Source: Duganella sacchari | Lineage (GTDB): Bacteria; Pseudomonadota; Gammaproteobacteria; Burkholderiales; Burkholderiaceae_D | Assembly (NCBI RefSeq): GCF_900143065.1 | Contig: NZ_FRCX01000006.1 | Coordinates: 186,001-250,000 of the forward strand | DNA length: 64,000 nucleotides | Direction of reading: 5' to 3' | Part shown: positions 35,101 to 44,314 of the stretch, piece by piece | Layout of the letters: each line of letters begins with the position of its first letter | Position numbering within the stretch: the stretch's first letter is position 1 | Program-made: the position numbers and the translations under genes | Notes under the pieces: model-generated | Seen by the model: the letters and a program-made list of their open reading frames with translations, nothing else | Databases searched by the model: none | What the model was told of the DNA's origin: nothing

Positions 35101-35144
35101 ACAATAATACCAAAAAAAGCATATTATTGAGTCAAATCAAATAG

Positions 35145-35909
35145 ATGAAAGCTCCTATGCGTAGCCCTATCGTTTTGGTTCCTGCGTGCGTCAATCGGAT
35201 TGGCGCACATCCGTATCACACCGCGCAGCTTAAATATGTGGCGGCGGTGGCAGACGGCGCGCACTGCACGCCGCTGATCGTGCCCGCATTGGGCGCAAAC
35301 ACTGACTTTGAAGCGCTACTGGCGCTGGCCGATGGCATCATGCTGACCGGCTCTCCATCCAATGTCCATGCCAGCTTATATGGCGAGGACGTACTTGATC
35401 CTTCGCTGCCGCAAGATGCGGCCCGCGATGCCACAACACTGCCGCTGATACGCGCTGCCATCAAGCGCGGTATTCCGATGCTGGCGATTTGCCGCGGCTT
35501 TCAGGAAGTGAATGTGGCCCTGGGCGGTTCGCTGCACCAGGCGGTGCATGCAGTGCCTGGCATGGCCGATCACCGTGAGCACAAGGAGCATACACTGGAC
35601 CAGCAATACGCACCATCGCACCGCGTGCTGCTGGATCCTGGCGGGCGCATGACGCAGTTACTGGGCGGAGCCGCCGAGATCATGGTCAATTCGCTGCACG
35701 GGCAAGGCATCCACCGGCTGGCGCCTGGCCTCGTGGCCGAAGCACATGCTGATGATGGCCTGGTCGAAGCCTACCGTGTGGCGGACGCCAAAGGATTTTC
35801 GCTCGCGGTACAGTGGCATCCAGAGTGGCGCTTTTCCGAGAACCCGGACTCCGTCAAATTATTCAGAGCCTTTGGCGACGCCTGCCGCGCCTACAAGGCC
35901 ACCCGATAA
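35145..35909 (+). CDS. puuD: Gamma-glutamyl-GABA hydrolase (PuuD-like class I glutamine amidotransferase)
   Basis: 254 residues of the peptidase C26 fold. The nucleophile is Cys116 (AICRGFQE), and the catalytic His225 and Glu227 are in QWHPEW. In the Puu route it cleaves gamma-glutamyl-GABA to glutamate and GABA. It is the first gene of a long run transcribed away from the MocR regulator, 19 bases before the puuA-like gene. The start at 35145 gives the usual family length; ATG 35157 is an alternative. Confidence 0.9.
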   Translation: MKAPMRSPIVLVPACVNRIGAHPYHTAQLKYVAAVADGAHCTPLIVPALGANTDFEALLALADGIMLTGSPSNVHASLYGEDVLDPSLPQDAARDATTLPLIRAAIKRGIPMLAICRGFQEVNVALGGSLHQAVHAVPGMADHREHKEHTLDQQYAPSHRVLLDPGGRMTQLLGGAAEIMVNSLHGQGIHRLAPGLVAEAHADDGLVEAYRVADAKGFSLAVQWHPEWRFSENPDSVKLFRAFGDACRAYKATR

Positions 35910-35928
35910 AAACTAATGAGAGAAGCAA

Positions 35929-37299
35929 ATGGCAATTCGAGAAAATTTTACTTACACCGATATGGACCTGTGGCTGAACGAGAAGCACGTCACGGAAATT
36001 GAATGCCTGGTGCCCGACCTGACTGGCGTGGCACGCGGGAAGATCCTCCCTCGCGGTAAATTTACACAGGAGCGCGGCATGCGTATTCCTGAGGCGGTGC
36101 TGGGCATGACCGTGACCGGTAACTATCCAACGGAAGATGCGGGCTACGACCGCGCCATCTCCAGTACCGACCGCGACATGATTCTGAAGGCCGATCCGAC
36201 CACCATCACGATGGTGCCATGGGCCACCGATCCGACCGCACAGGTGATCCATGACTGCTACTTTGCAGACGGTCGCCTGGTCGACTTTGCGCCGCGCTCC
36301 GTGCTGCGCCGCGTGCTCAAACTGTATGCGGACAAAGGCTGGAAGCCAGTCGTGGCGCCGGAACTGGAGTTCTACCTGACCGCCAAGAACAGCGATCCTG
36401 ACCTGCCTCTGAAACCGCCTATTGGCCGTAGCGGCCGTGCTGAAACCAGCCGCCAGGTCTACAGCATCGACGCGGTGAATGAATTCGATCCGCTGTTTGA
36501 AGACATCTACGACTATTGCGACCTGATGAATCTGGACGTCGATACGCTGATTCACGAAATTGGCGCAGGCCAGATGGAGATTAACTTCCTGCACGGCGAG
36601 CCGCTGGGCCTTGCGGACAAGGTGTTCTTCTTCAAGCGCACCTTGCGCGAAGCAGCGCTCAAGCACGATATGTACGCGACCTTCATGGCCAAGCCGATGG
36701 CTGGCGAGCCGGGATCGGCGATGCACGTCCACCAGAGTGTGGTGGACAGCAAGACCGGCAAGAACATCTTCAGCGCAGATGATGGCTCGGCCTCGCCGCT
36801 GTTCAAGCACTACATCGGCGGTTTGCAGCGCTACATGCCGTCGGCGATGGCGATTGTGGCGCCATATGTAAATTCCTATCGCCGCATCGTGCGCCACACG
36901 GCGGCGCCGATCAATATTCAGTGGGGCATGGATAACCGTACGGTGGGCTTCCGTGTGCCGGAGTCCGGCGTGCAGGATCGCCGCGTGGAGAACCGTATTA
37001 TCGGCGCGGATGCCAATCCGTATCTGGCACTCGCGGTCACGCTGGCCTGTGGCTACCTTGGCATGATCGATCAGATTGATCCTACGCCGATGACCACTGA
37101 TAGCGCCTATGACCTGAAGATCGAGCTGCCGCAAGGCTTGCCGGAAGCGCTGCAGTCGCTGCGCGCAGAAGACCGCCTGCGCACGGTGTTGGGCGAGCGG
37201 TTTATTGACGTCTACGCCGCCATCAAGGATCTGGAACATCAGGAATTCATGACCGTCATCAGTCCGTGGGAGCGCGAGCACCTGCTGCTGCACGTTTAA
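35929..37299 (+). CDS. puuA: Gamma-glutamylputrescine synthetase-like ligase (GS family)
   Basis: 456 residues. Joins glutamate to putrescine or a similar amine with ATP. All GS metal ligands are present, including Glu145/Glu147, the Glu in LIHE, Glu217 (GAGQME), the His in MHVHQ and the Glu in RRVENR. It is closely related to the ligase at 28121 but keeps the glutamate that one has lost. AGAGAAG precedes the ATG. Located between puuD and the aminotransferase, it probably starts the pathway by capping one amino group. Confidence 0.88.
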   Translation: MAIRENFTYTDMDLWLNEKHVTEIECLVPDLTGVARGKILPRGKFTQERGMRIPEAVLGMTVTGNYPTEDAGYDRAISSTDRDMILKADPTTITMVPWATDPTAQVIHDCYFADGRLVDFAPRSVLRRVLKLYADKGWKPVVAPELEFYLTAKNSDPDLPLKPPIGRSGRAETSRQVYSIDAVNEFDPLFEDIYDYCDLMNLDVDTLIHEIGAGQMEINFLHGEPLGLADKVFFFKRTLREAALKHDMYATFMAKPMAGEPGSAMHVHQSVVDSKTGKNIFSADDGSASPLFKHYIGGLQRYMPSAMAIVAPYVNSYRRIVRHTAAPINIQWGMDNRTVGFRVPESGVQDRRVENRIIGADANPYLALAVTLACGYLGMIDQIDPTPMTTDSAYDLKIELPQGLPEALQSLRAEDRLRTVLGERFIDVYAAIKDLEHQEFMTVISPWEREHLLLHV

Positions 37300-37310
37300 G
37301 GAGCCAGTCT

Positions 37311-38699
37311 ATGACTAACTACGATACCAGCGCTATCCAGAAGCTCGATACGGCGCACTACATCCATCCCTTCACCGATCACAAGGCCTTGGGCGAGAAG
37401 GGCGCGCGCGTGATGGTGCGCGGCGAAGGCATTTATCTGTGGGATTCGAACGGCAAGAAAATCATCGACGGCATGTCGGGGCTGTGGTGTGTGAATGTGG
37501 GCTATGGCCGCACCAGCATTTCGCAGGCGGTGTACAAGCAGATGGAGACACTGCCGTTTTATAACAGCTTCTTCAACACCACCAACCTGCCGGCGGTGGA
37601 ACTGGCAGCCAAGCTGGCGCAGATTTCGCCACCGCAGTTCAATCATGTGTATTTTACCGGTTCCGGCTCGGAAGCCAACGACACCAACGTGCGCATGGTG
37701 CGCCGTTATTGGGATGTGCTGGGCCACAAGGAGCGCCACACCATCATCAGCCGCCACAACGCTTATCACGGCAGTACCATGGCCGGTGCTTCGCTGGGTG
37801 GCATGTCAGGCATGCATGAACAGGGCGGCTTGCCGATACCGGGTATCGTGCATATTGAACAGCCTAACTATCTGGAGTCGGGCAAAGGCATGACGGAGGA
37901 AGCTTTCGGCATCGAGGCTGCTTCCTGGCTGGAGAAGAAGATACTGGAGGTAGGGCCGGAGAAGGTGGCGGCGTTTATCGGCGAGCCGATTCAAGGCGCG
38001 GGCGGCGTGATTATTCCACCGTCGACTTACTGGCCTGAGATACAGCGTATCTGCGACAAGTACGGCATCCTGCTGATTGCGGACGAAGTGATTTGCGGCT
38101 TTGGCCGTGTGGGCCGCTGGTTCGCGTCCGAGCTGTTTGGCATCAAGCCGGACCTGATTACGTTCGCCAAGGGCGTCACCTCCGGTTATGTGCCGCTGGG
38201 CGGCGTGCTGGTTGGCGACCGCGTGGCCAAGGTGCTCATCGAGCAGGGCGGCGAGTTCAATCACGGCTTCACGTATTCCGGCCACCCGGTGGCTTGCGCT
38301 GCGGCGCTGGAAAATATCCGCATCATTGAAGATGAAAAACTGATCGACCGCGTAGCCAACGACACCGGACCCTATCTGAAGAAGCGCTTTGTGGAGCTGG
38401 CAGACCATCCGCTGGTAGGTTACGCGAACAGCTGCGGCTTTGTGGCCGGCTTGAACCTGGTGCGTAGCAAAGGCGCGACGGTACACGACAACGTGGCCTT
38501 CGATGAATCGCAGGCGGTCGGCATGATCTGCCGTGGCTACATGTTCGGCAATGGCATGATCATGCGCGCCGTCGGCGACCGCATGATTATCGCGCCACCA
38601 CTGGTGCTGACCACGGCGCAGATCGACGAAATGCTGGCGCTGATACGCCATTGCCTTGATCTGACTTACGCGGATCTGAAAGAGCGCGGCTGGGTATAA
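37311..38699 (+). CDS. spuC: Class III aminotransferase, putrescine/polyamine:pyruvate type (SpuC-like)
   Basis: 462 residues from ATG 37311 (AAGGAG upstream). The PLP lysine is about Lys287 (TFAKGVTSG), with the conserved DEVICGFGRVG before it. It resembles the SpuC/polyamine aminotransferases that oxidise putrescine or gamma-glutamylputrescine to the aldehyde with pyruvate as acceptor. It takes the place that the PuuB oxidase has in E. coli. It sits 11 bases after the ligase and 10 bases before the aldehyde dehydrogenase gene. Confidence 0.88.
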   Translation: MTNYDTSAIQKLDTAHYIHPFTDHKALGEKGARVMVRGEGIYLWDSNGKKIIDGMSGLWCVNVGYGRTSISQAVYKQMETLPFYNSFFNTTNLPAVELAAKLAQISPPQFNHVYFTGSGSEANDTNVRMVRRYWDVLGHKERHTIISRHNAYHGSTMAGASLGGMSGMHEQGGLPIPGIVHIEQPNYLESGKGMTEEAFGIEAASWLEKKILEVGPEKVAAFIGEPIQGAGGVIIPPSTYWPEIQRICDKYGILLIADEVICGFGRVGRWFASELFGIKPDLITFAKGVTSGYVPLGGVLVGDRVAKVLIEQGGEFNHGFTYSGHPVACAAALENIRIIEDEKLIDRVANDTGPYLKKRFVELADHPLVGYANSCGFVAGLNLVRSKGATVHDNVAFDESQAVGMICRGYMFGNGMIMRAVGDRMIIAPPLVLTTAQIDEMLALIRHCLDLTYADLKERGWV

Positions 38700-38709
38700 G
38701 GAGAATACG

Positions 38710-40194
38710 ATGACGATTAACTGGCATGACAAGGCTGCCGCAGTCCAGGCAGATGGCCGCGCTTTCATCAACGGCGAACGTGTGTGGGCAAAGTCCGGAC
38801 AGCAGTTCGAGAATCTGTCGCCTATCGATGGCCGCAAGCTGGGCATGGTGGCACGCTGCGATGGCACTGACGTGGATGCGGCTGTCGCAGCGGCGCGCGC
38901 GGCGTTTGAAGACCGCCGCTGGGCGGGCAAGTCGCCTGCGCAGCGCAAACGTGTGCTGATCAAGTTTGCGGACCTGATGCAGAAGTACGGCCAGGAGCTG
39001 GCGCTGCTCGAGACGCTGGACATGGGGAAACCCATCAAGTACAGCCAGACGGTGGATGTTGGCGGCGCTGCCAACTGCATCCGCTGGTATGGCGAGGCGA
39101 TTGACAAGATCTACGACGAGATCGCACCGACGCCCGCCAACAGTCTGGCGCTGATTACGCGCGAACCAGTCGGCGTGGTGGCAGCCATCGTACCGTGGAA
39201 CTACCCCATGCTGATGGCGTCGTGGAAGATCGCACCTGCGCTTGCAGCGGGCAATAGCGTGATACTCAAGCCTTCGGAGAAATCTCCGTTGACGGCATTG
39301 CGCCTGGCGGAGATTGCACTGGAGGCAGGCATTCCGCCCGGTGTGTTCAATGTGCTGCCGGGTTACGGTGCGGAGGCTGGATCGGCGCTGGCGCTGCATA
39401 TGGATGTGGACTGTATCGGCTTTACCGGTTCCACGCGTGTGGGCAAGCAGATCATGCAGATGGCGGGGCAGTCGAATCTCAAGCGGGCCTGGACGGAGCT
39501 GGGCGGCAAATCGGCCAACATCGTTTGCGCGGATTGTCCGGATCTCGACGCTGCGGTGGAATCGGCCATCGGTTCGATCTTCTTTAATCAGGGCGAGAGC
39601 TGCAATGCGCCTTCACGCCTGTTTGTGGAGGCTTCCATCAAAGAGCGCTTCATGGAGAAGGCGCTTGCCATGGTGCCAGCCTTTGAACCGGGTGATCCGC
39701 TAGACGAGAACACGATCATGGGTGCGATCGTAGATGCCACGCAGCTCAAGACGGTGTTGGGCTATATTGAATCCGGCCATGCGGATGGCGCCAAGCTGCT
39801 CGCAGGCGGCAAGCAGGCGCGTACCGGGACGGGCGGCTTCTACATCGAACCGACGTTGTTCGATCAGGTGGACAGCAGCATGACTATCGCGCGTGAAGAA
39901 ATCTTCGGACCGGTGCTGTCGGTGTTGAGTTTCAGCGATGTGCGTGAGGCGGTACGGCAGGCGAATGCCACCAGCTACGGTCTGCATGCTGCCGTGTGGA
40001 CGTCGGATATGAGCAAGGCGATACAGACAGCGCGTGCGCTGCGTGCAGGGACGGTGCACGTCAACCAGTATGACAGTGACGATATTACCGTGCCTTTTGG
40101 CGGCTACAAGCAATCTGGCAATGGCCGCGACAAGTCGCTGCACGCCTTTGACAAGTACACAGAATTGAAGACTACATGGATACAAATAGGATAG
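38710..40194 (+). CDS. puuC: Gamma-glutamyl-gamma-aminobutyraldehyde dehydrogenase-like (PuuC)
   Basis: A 494-residue NAD(P)-dependent aldehyde dehydrogenase. The catalytic cysteine is Cys298 (GESCNAP) and the general-base glutamate is Glu263 (ELGGKSA), with the Rossmann-type PWNYP motif at about residue 160. In context it oxidises the aldehyde made by the aminotransferase upstream to gamma-glutamyl-GABA. AAGGAG precedes the ATG. Its 3' end overlaps the next GS-like gene by 19 bases. Confidence 0.9.
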   Translation: MTINWHDKAAAVQADGRAFINGERVWAKSGQQFENLSPIDGRKLGMVARCDGTDVDAAVAAARAAFEDRRWAGKSPAQRKRVLIKFADLMQKYGQELALLETLDMGKPIKYSQTVDVGGAANCIRWYGEAIDKIYDEIAPTPANSLALITREPVGVVAAIVPWNYPMLMASWKIAPALAAGNSVILKPSEKSPLTALRLAEIALEAGIPPGVFNVLPGYGAEAGSALALHMDVDCIGFTGSTRVGKQIMQMAGQSNLKRAWTELGGKSANIVCADCPDLDAAVESAIGSIFFNQGESCNAPSRLFVEASIKERFMEKALAMVPAFEPGDPLDENTIMGAIVDATQLKTVLGYIESGHADGAKLLAGGKQARTGTGGFYIEPTLFDQVDSSMTIAREEIFGPVLSVLSFSDVREAVRQANATSYGLHAAVWTSDMSKAIQTARALRAGTVHVNQYDSDDITVPFGGYKQSGNGRDKSLHAFDKYTELKTTWIQIG

Positions 40195-41537
40195 CGGAAC
40201 TGCAAGCGGAGCTGGCGGCGCAAGGCGTGCGTTACGTCTTTGCGCAATTTACGGATATTCACGGCGCGGCGAAAGGCAAGCTGGTGCCACTGGTGCAGCT
40301 GGGCGATATCGCCATGCCGGGGGCTGGATTTTCGGGGCCATCGATCTGGGGAACCGGCTTGCCGCGCAATGGTCCGCGCTCGGAATACTATGGACGCGCG
40401 GACCTGACCACCTTGCAGTCCATGCCGTGGCTACCCGGTTATGCACGTGTGGTGCTGGATGGTCATGTGGCGGGCGAACAGTTTGATGCTTGCCCGCGTC
40501 AAGTCCTGCGCAAACAGGTAGCGCGATTGGCAGCCCGTGGCTGGACGCTGAATGCTGGCCTGGAACCAGAGTTCTTCCTGCTGCAAAAAAGTGCAGGTGG
40601 CTACGACGCCGAAGCTGGTGACGCGCTGGAGAAGCCATCCTACGATACCAGGAGCTTGCTGCGTCAACGCACCTTCCTCGACAAGCTCACGACCTCCCTG
40701 AATGAGTGTGGCCTTGGCGTCTATCAGATTGACCATGAAGACGCGACGGGCCAGTTTGAAGTCAATTATCACTACGCCGATGCACTACGCGCGGCGGACA
40801 ACTTCATGCTGTTCAAGATGGCCGCGCATCACATTGCGGAAGAAGAGGGCATGCTGTTTTCCATGATGCCCAAGCCATTTGCCGAGCGCCCCGGCAGCGG
40901 GCTGCATTTCCATTTGTCGCTCGCTGACGCGAATGGCAGGCAGATATTCGCTCACGGTGCGGCGGATGGTGCGGAGCTGCAGGGCCGTGATCTGGGATTC
41001 TCGCCGCTGGGCTATCAGTTCCTCGCAGGTCTGCTGCATCATGCGCCCGCGCTGACGGCGCTGTGTGCACCCACCGTCAATTCATACAAGCGCCTGATGT
41101 GCGGGCAGTCGTTGTCCGGCACAAGCTGGGCGCCGGCGTTCATCGGCTATGGCGACAATAATCGCACGGTAGTGGCGCGCACCGTGCATCAGCGCATCGA
41201 GTGGCGCCTGCCTGACAGTTCCGCCAATCCTTACCTCGCGCTTGCAGGTGTGATTGCGGCCGGACTGGATGGCATAGACCGTCAACTTGATCCTGGTGAT
41301 CCGGTTAATCATGACGTCTACGAGATGAACGATGCGCAGCGTGCCGGGTTGGGTTTGCAACTGCTGCCGCAAAACCTGGGCGCGGCAGCTGCGGCGCTAA
41401 AGGCGGACAGCGTGTTGACCGAGGCGCTTGGCGCGAATATTGTCAATGAATTCACCGCGCTGAAAAGCGCTGAATGGATAGAGTACAGTCAGCACGTCAG
41501 CGCCTGGGAAACCGGGCGCTATCTAAACCGCTTCTGA
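40176..41537 (+). CDS. glnT: GlnT/type III-like glutamine synthetase family protein
   Basis: 453 residues, clearly different from the PuuA-like pair. It begins AELAAQGVRYVFAQFTDIHG, as in type III glutamate-ammonia ligases and gamma-glutamylmethylamide synthetases. Metal ligands are conserved (EPEFF, HEDATGQFE, LHFHLS, RIEWR). It may amidate glutamate with ammonia or a small amine; the sequence does not decide which. The ATG at 40176 lies inside the dehydrogenase gene, so the two are translationally coupled. Confidence 0.82.
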   Translation: MDTNRIAELQAELAAQGVRYVFAQFTDIHGAAKGKLVPLVQLGDIAMPGAGFSGPSIWGTGLPRNGPRSEYYGRADLTTLQSMPWLPGYARVVLDGHVAGEQFDACPRQVLRKQVARLAARGWTLNAGLEPEFFLLQKSAGGYDAEAGDALEKPSYDTRSLLRQRTFLDKLTTSLNECGLGVYQIDHEDATGQFEVNYHYADALRAADNFMLFKMAAHHIAEEEGMLFSMMPKPFAERPGSGLHFHLSLADANGRQIFAHGAADGAELQGRDLGFSPLGYQFLAGLLHHAPALTALCAPTVNSYKRLMCGQSLSGTSWAPAFIGYGDNNRTVVARTVHQRIEWRLPDSSANPYLALAGVIAAGLDGIDRQLDPGDPVNHDVYEMNDAQRAGLGLQLLPQNLGAAAAALKADSVLTEALGANIVNEFTALKSAEWIEYSQHVSAWETGRYLNRF

Positions 41538-41547
41538 GGGGGATGCG

Positions 41548-42885
41548 ATGAGCCAGGCCATGAAGGACTTTCTACGCGAGCGCAACATCCACGAAGTGGA
41601 GTGCGTTATCGCGGACATGACTGGCATCGCGCGCGGAAAGATCCTGCCCAAGGATCTGTTCCTCCGCGAAGGCGAAATGCGCTTGCCAAAAAGTGTGTTG
41701 CTGAACACCGTCAACGGCGAACAGCCGAACAACCTGCCCTACGTTGGCGCGACGGACCCCGATATGATCTGCGTTCCTGATCTGGCAACGCTGCGGCAGG
41801 TGCCATGGGCAGCGGAGAACGTCGCACTGGTGATCCACGATTGCCAGAATTTCGATGGCTCACCGGTAGGCCTGTCGCCGCGCGCCGTACTGCGCAGAGT
41901 GCTCAAGATGTACGAGGATCGAGGCTGGCAACCGGATGTGGCGCCGGAGATGGAGTTTTATCTGGTCGCCCGCAGCAGCAATCCGCACGAGCCGCTGGCG
42001 CCACCCATGGGCCGCAGCGGCAAAACAGAATCGGGACGGCAGTCCTATTCGATTGATGCGGTGAATGACTTCGACCCCTTCTTCCTCGAGCTATCGACGT
42101 TCTGCAAGCAGCATGACCTCGGCGTGGAGACGCTGATCCATGAAGCGGGTGCGGGGCAAATGGAGATTAACTTCACGCACGGCGAGGCGCTGGAACTTGC
42201 CGACCGCGTGTTCCTGTTCAAGCGCGCCGTGCGCGAGACGGCGCTGCGGCACGGGATCTTTGCCACTTTCATGGCCAAGCCAATGGAGACGGAGCCGGGC
42301 AGCGCAATGCACATCCATCAGAGCGTGCTCGATACGACCAGCGGCGATAACATCTTCTCGCGCAAGGACGGCGACGCCAGCGATTTGTTCTTCAACTATA
42401 TCGCCGGGCTGGAAAAGTATATTGCACCTGCCACGCTGCTGTTTGCGCCGCATGTGAATTCCTACCGTCGCCTGTCGCGCTTCATGTCGGCGCCGACCAA
42501 TGTGCATTGGGGCTATGACAATCGCACGTGCGGCATACGCGTGCCGAATTCCGCGCCGATTAATCGGCGCGTAGAAAACCGCGTACCAAGCGTGGACGTG
42601 AACCCCTATCTGGCGATGGCCGCCACGCTGGCCTGCGGCTACCTCGGCATGACACAGGGTCTCAAACCATCTGCGCCGACTTCAGGCAGTGCGGAGCACG
42701 TGCACGACCAGCTGCCACGCAATCTGGAAGATGCCATCCAGCGTCTGCGCGAATGCAAGCCATTGAGCGAAATGCTGGGCGAGCTGTTTGTGCAGGCGTT
42801 CTGCGAGGTGAAGGAACTGGAATTCGCCACCTACAGCCGCGTAATCAGCTCGTGGGAGCGCGAGCACTTGATGCTGCTGGTATGA
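41548..42885 (+). CDS. GS-family gamma-glutamyl amine ligase, PuuA-like
   Basis: 445 residues. Shares the PuuA-type layout with the ligases at 28121 and 35929 but is more distant and 11 residues shorter. All metal ligands are kept (PEMEFYL, IHEAGAGQMEINF, MHIHQ, RRVENR). GAGGGGG lies before the ATG. Its stop overlaps the ATG of the following aminotransferase gene, so that pair may handle a different amine from the puuA-spuC pair. Confidence 0.85.
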   Translation: MSQAMKDFLRERNIHEVECVIADMTGIARGKILPKDLFLREGEMRLPKSVLLNTVNGEQPNNLPYVGATDPDMICVPDLATLRQVPWAAENVALVIHDCQNFDGSPVGLSPRAVLRRVLKMYEDRGWQPDVAPEMEFYLVARSSNPHEPLAPPMGRSGKTESGRQSYSIDAVNDFDPFFLELSTFCKQHDLGVETLIHEAGAGQMEINFTHGEALELADRVFLFKRAVRETALRHGIFATFMAKPMETEPGSAMHIHQSVLDTTSGDNIFSRKDGDASDLFFNYIAGLEKYIAPATLLFAPHVNSYRRLSRFMSAPTNVHWGYDNRTCGIRVPNSAPINRRVENRVPSVDVNPYLAMAATLACGYLGMTQGLKPSAPTSGSAEHVHDQLPRNLEDAIQRLRECKPLSEMLGELFVQAFCEVKELEFATYSRVISSWEREHLMLLV

Positions 42886-44237
42886 GCACGCGCACAGGCC
42901 TGAACTGGCAACGCGTGCAGGCGCTTGCTGCGGCGGAGCGGGCCAGCTATGTCGCCCGCAATCCCGAATCGGCACGGTTGGCCGAAGAGGCCGCGCGGAA
43001 CCTGCTGTTTGGCGTGCCTATGCACTGGATGAACGATTGGTCGACGCCATTCCCGCTCACCGTCCGCGACGCTTCGGGCGCCCGCTTCCGCGATGCGGAT
43101 GGCCATGAGTATGTCGACTTCTGCCTGGGTGACACGGGCGCCATGTTCGGCCACGCGCCGCAGCCGGTGGCGCGCGCCATCGCCCGCCAGTCAGCGCGCG
43201 GCTACACGGCGATGCTGCCGTCAGAAGATGCCGGGCCAGTCGCGGCCGAATTGTCGCGGCGTTTTGGCCTGCCATATTGGCAGTTCGCCTTATCCGCGTC
43301 CGACGCCAACCGATTCGTACTACGCTGGCTGCGTGCCGCAACGGGGCGCAGCAAAGTCCTGGTTTTCAACGGCTGCTATCACGGCACTGTGGATGACGTG
43401 TTTGTCGACTTGGTCGACGGTGTGCCGACGCAGCGCGATAGCCTGCTTGGCCAGGTACACAAGTTGACCGACCACACGGTAGTCGTGGAGTTCAACGATC
43501 TACCAGCGCTGGAGGCAGCACTGGCGCAGGGCGACATCGCTTGCGTATTGGCCGAACCGGTGATGACCAACATCGGCATGGTGTTGCCGCAGCTGGGCTA
43601 CTGGGAAGCTGCGCAGCAGCTCATCAAGCGCCATGGCACGTTGCTGGTGATCGACGAAACGCACACCATCAGCAGCGGCACAGGCGGTTACGCCCGCGCG
43701 CACAACATGCAGCCAGATGTGCTGGTCGTCGGCAAGCCAATCGGCGGCGGCGTCCCTTGCGCAGTGTATGGATTCACGGAAGAACTGGCGCGTCGTGTAG
43801 AACACGCCAAACGCAGCGCCCCGCCGGGCCACTCCGGCGTTGGCACCACACTGAGCGCCAACATGTTCGCCATGGCGGCAATGCGCGCGAACCTGGAAGA
43901 GGTGATGACCGAGCAAGCCTACCAGCACATGTTCGCGCTGGCGGGCCAACTGGCAGACGGTTTGCGTGCAGTAGTCGCAAGCCACCAGCTACCATGGTGC
44001 GTCACGCAAATCGGCGCCCGCACCGAATTCCAGTTCAGCGCCACAGCGCCACGCAGCGGCACCGAAGCCCACGCCGCCATGGACGGCGAACTGGAACAAG
44101 TGATCCACCTCTACCTGCTCAACCGCGGCCTGCTGATCACACCCTTCCACAACATGCTACTGGTTTGTCCAGAGACGACCAACGCCGACATAACTCAACT
44201 TCTGGACGCATTCAACGACTGCCTGACAGCCCTATAG
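42882..44237 (+). CDS. Class III aminotransferase, glutamate-1-semialdehyde aminomutase-like
   Basis: 451 residues from ATG 42882, overlapping the ligase stop. The PLP lysine is Lys285 (VVGKPIGGG) and the cofactor aspartate lies in IDETHTI. The fold resembles glutamate-1-semialdehyde aminomutase, but such homologues in amine clusters are usually transaminases of unknown substrate. It is not likely to be HemL, because the setting is catabolic and residues around the PLP site differ. It is the last gene of the island; the 68-base palindrome follows immediately. Confidence 0.82.
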   Translation: MSTRTGLNWQRVQALAAAERASYVARNPESARLAEEAARNLLFGVPMHWMNDWSTPFPLTVRDASGARFRDADGHEYVDFCLGDTGAMFGHAPQPVARAIARQSARGYTAMLPSEDAGPVAAELSRRFGLPYWQFALSASDANRFVLRWLRAATGRSKVLVFNGCYHGTVDDVFVDLVDGVPTQRDSLLGQVHKLTDHTVVVEFNDLPALEAALAQGDIACVLAEPVMTNIGMVLPQLGYWEAAQQLIKRHGTLLVIDETHTISSGTGGYARAHNMQPDVLVVGKPIGGGVPCAVYGFTEELARRVEHAKRSAPPGHSGVGTTLSANMFAMAAMRANLEEVMTEQAYQHMFALAGQLADGLRAVVASHQLPWCVTQIGARTEFQFSATAPRSGTEAHAAMDGELEQVIHLYLLNRGLLITPFHNMLLVCPETTNADITQLLDAFNDCLTAL

Positions 44238-44240
44238 AAA

Positions 44241-44308
44241 TTCGGGGTCAGTGCCGACATTCGGACATTCCATAAAAGAAATGTCCGAATGTCGGCACTG
44301 ACCCCGAA
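44241..44308. repeat. 28-base perfect inverted repeat with a 12-base loop
   Basis: The left arm at 44241-44268 and the right arm at 44281-44308 are exact reverse complements. They contain GGGGTCAG and GTGCCGACATTCGGACAT-type sequence around an AT-rich loop. The element fills the gap between two convergent genes (aminotransferase and panB). It shares the CGGGGTCAG core with 10059-10088. It may form a very stable hairpin in both RNAs, but there is no T run. Confidence 0.8.
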
Positions 44309-44314
44309 CTTGGT

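Noticed and set aside
42882..44237. Aminotransferase as HemL (glutamate-1-semialdehyde aminomutase)
   Set aside because: The gene is coupled to a GS-like ligase in a catabolic island and lacks the close similarity expected of HemL; a transaminase of unknown substrate is safer.
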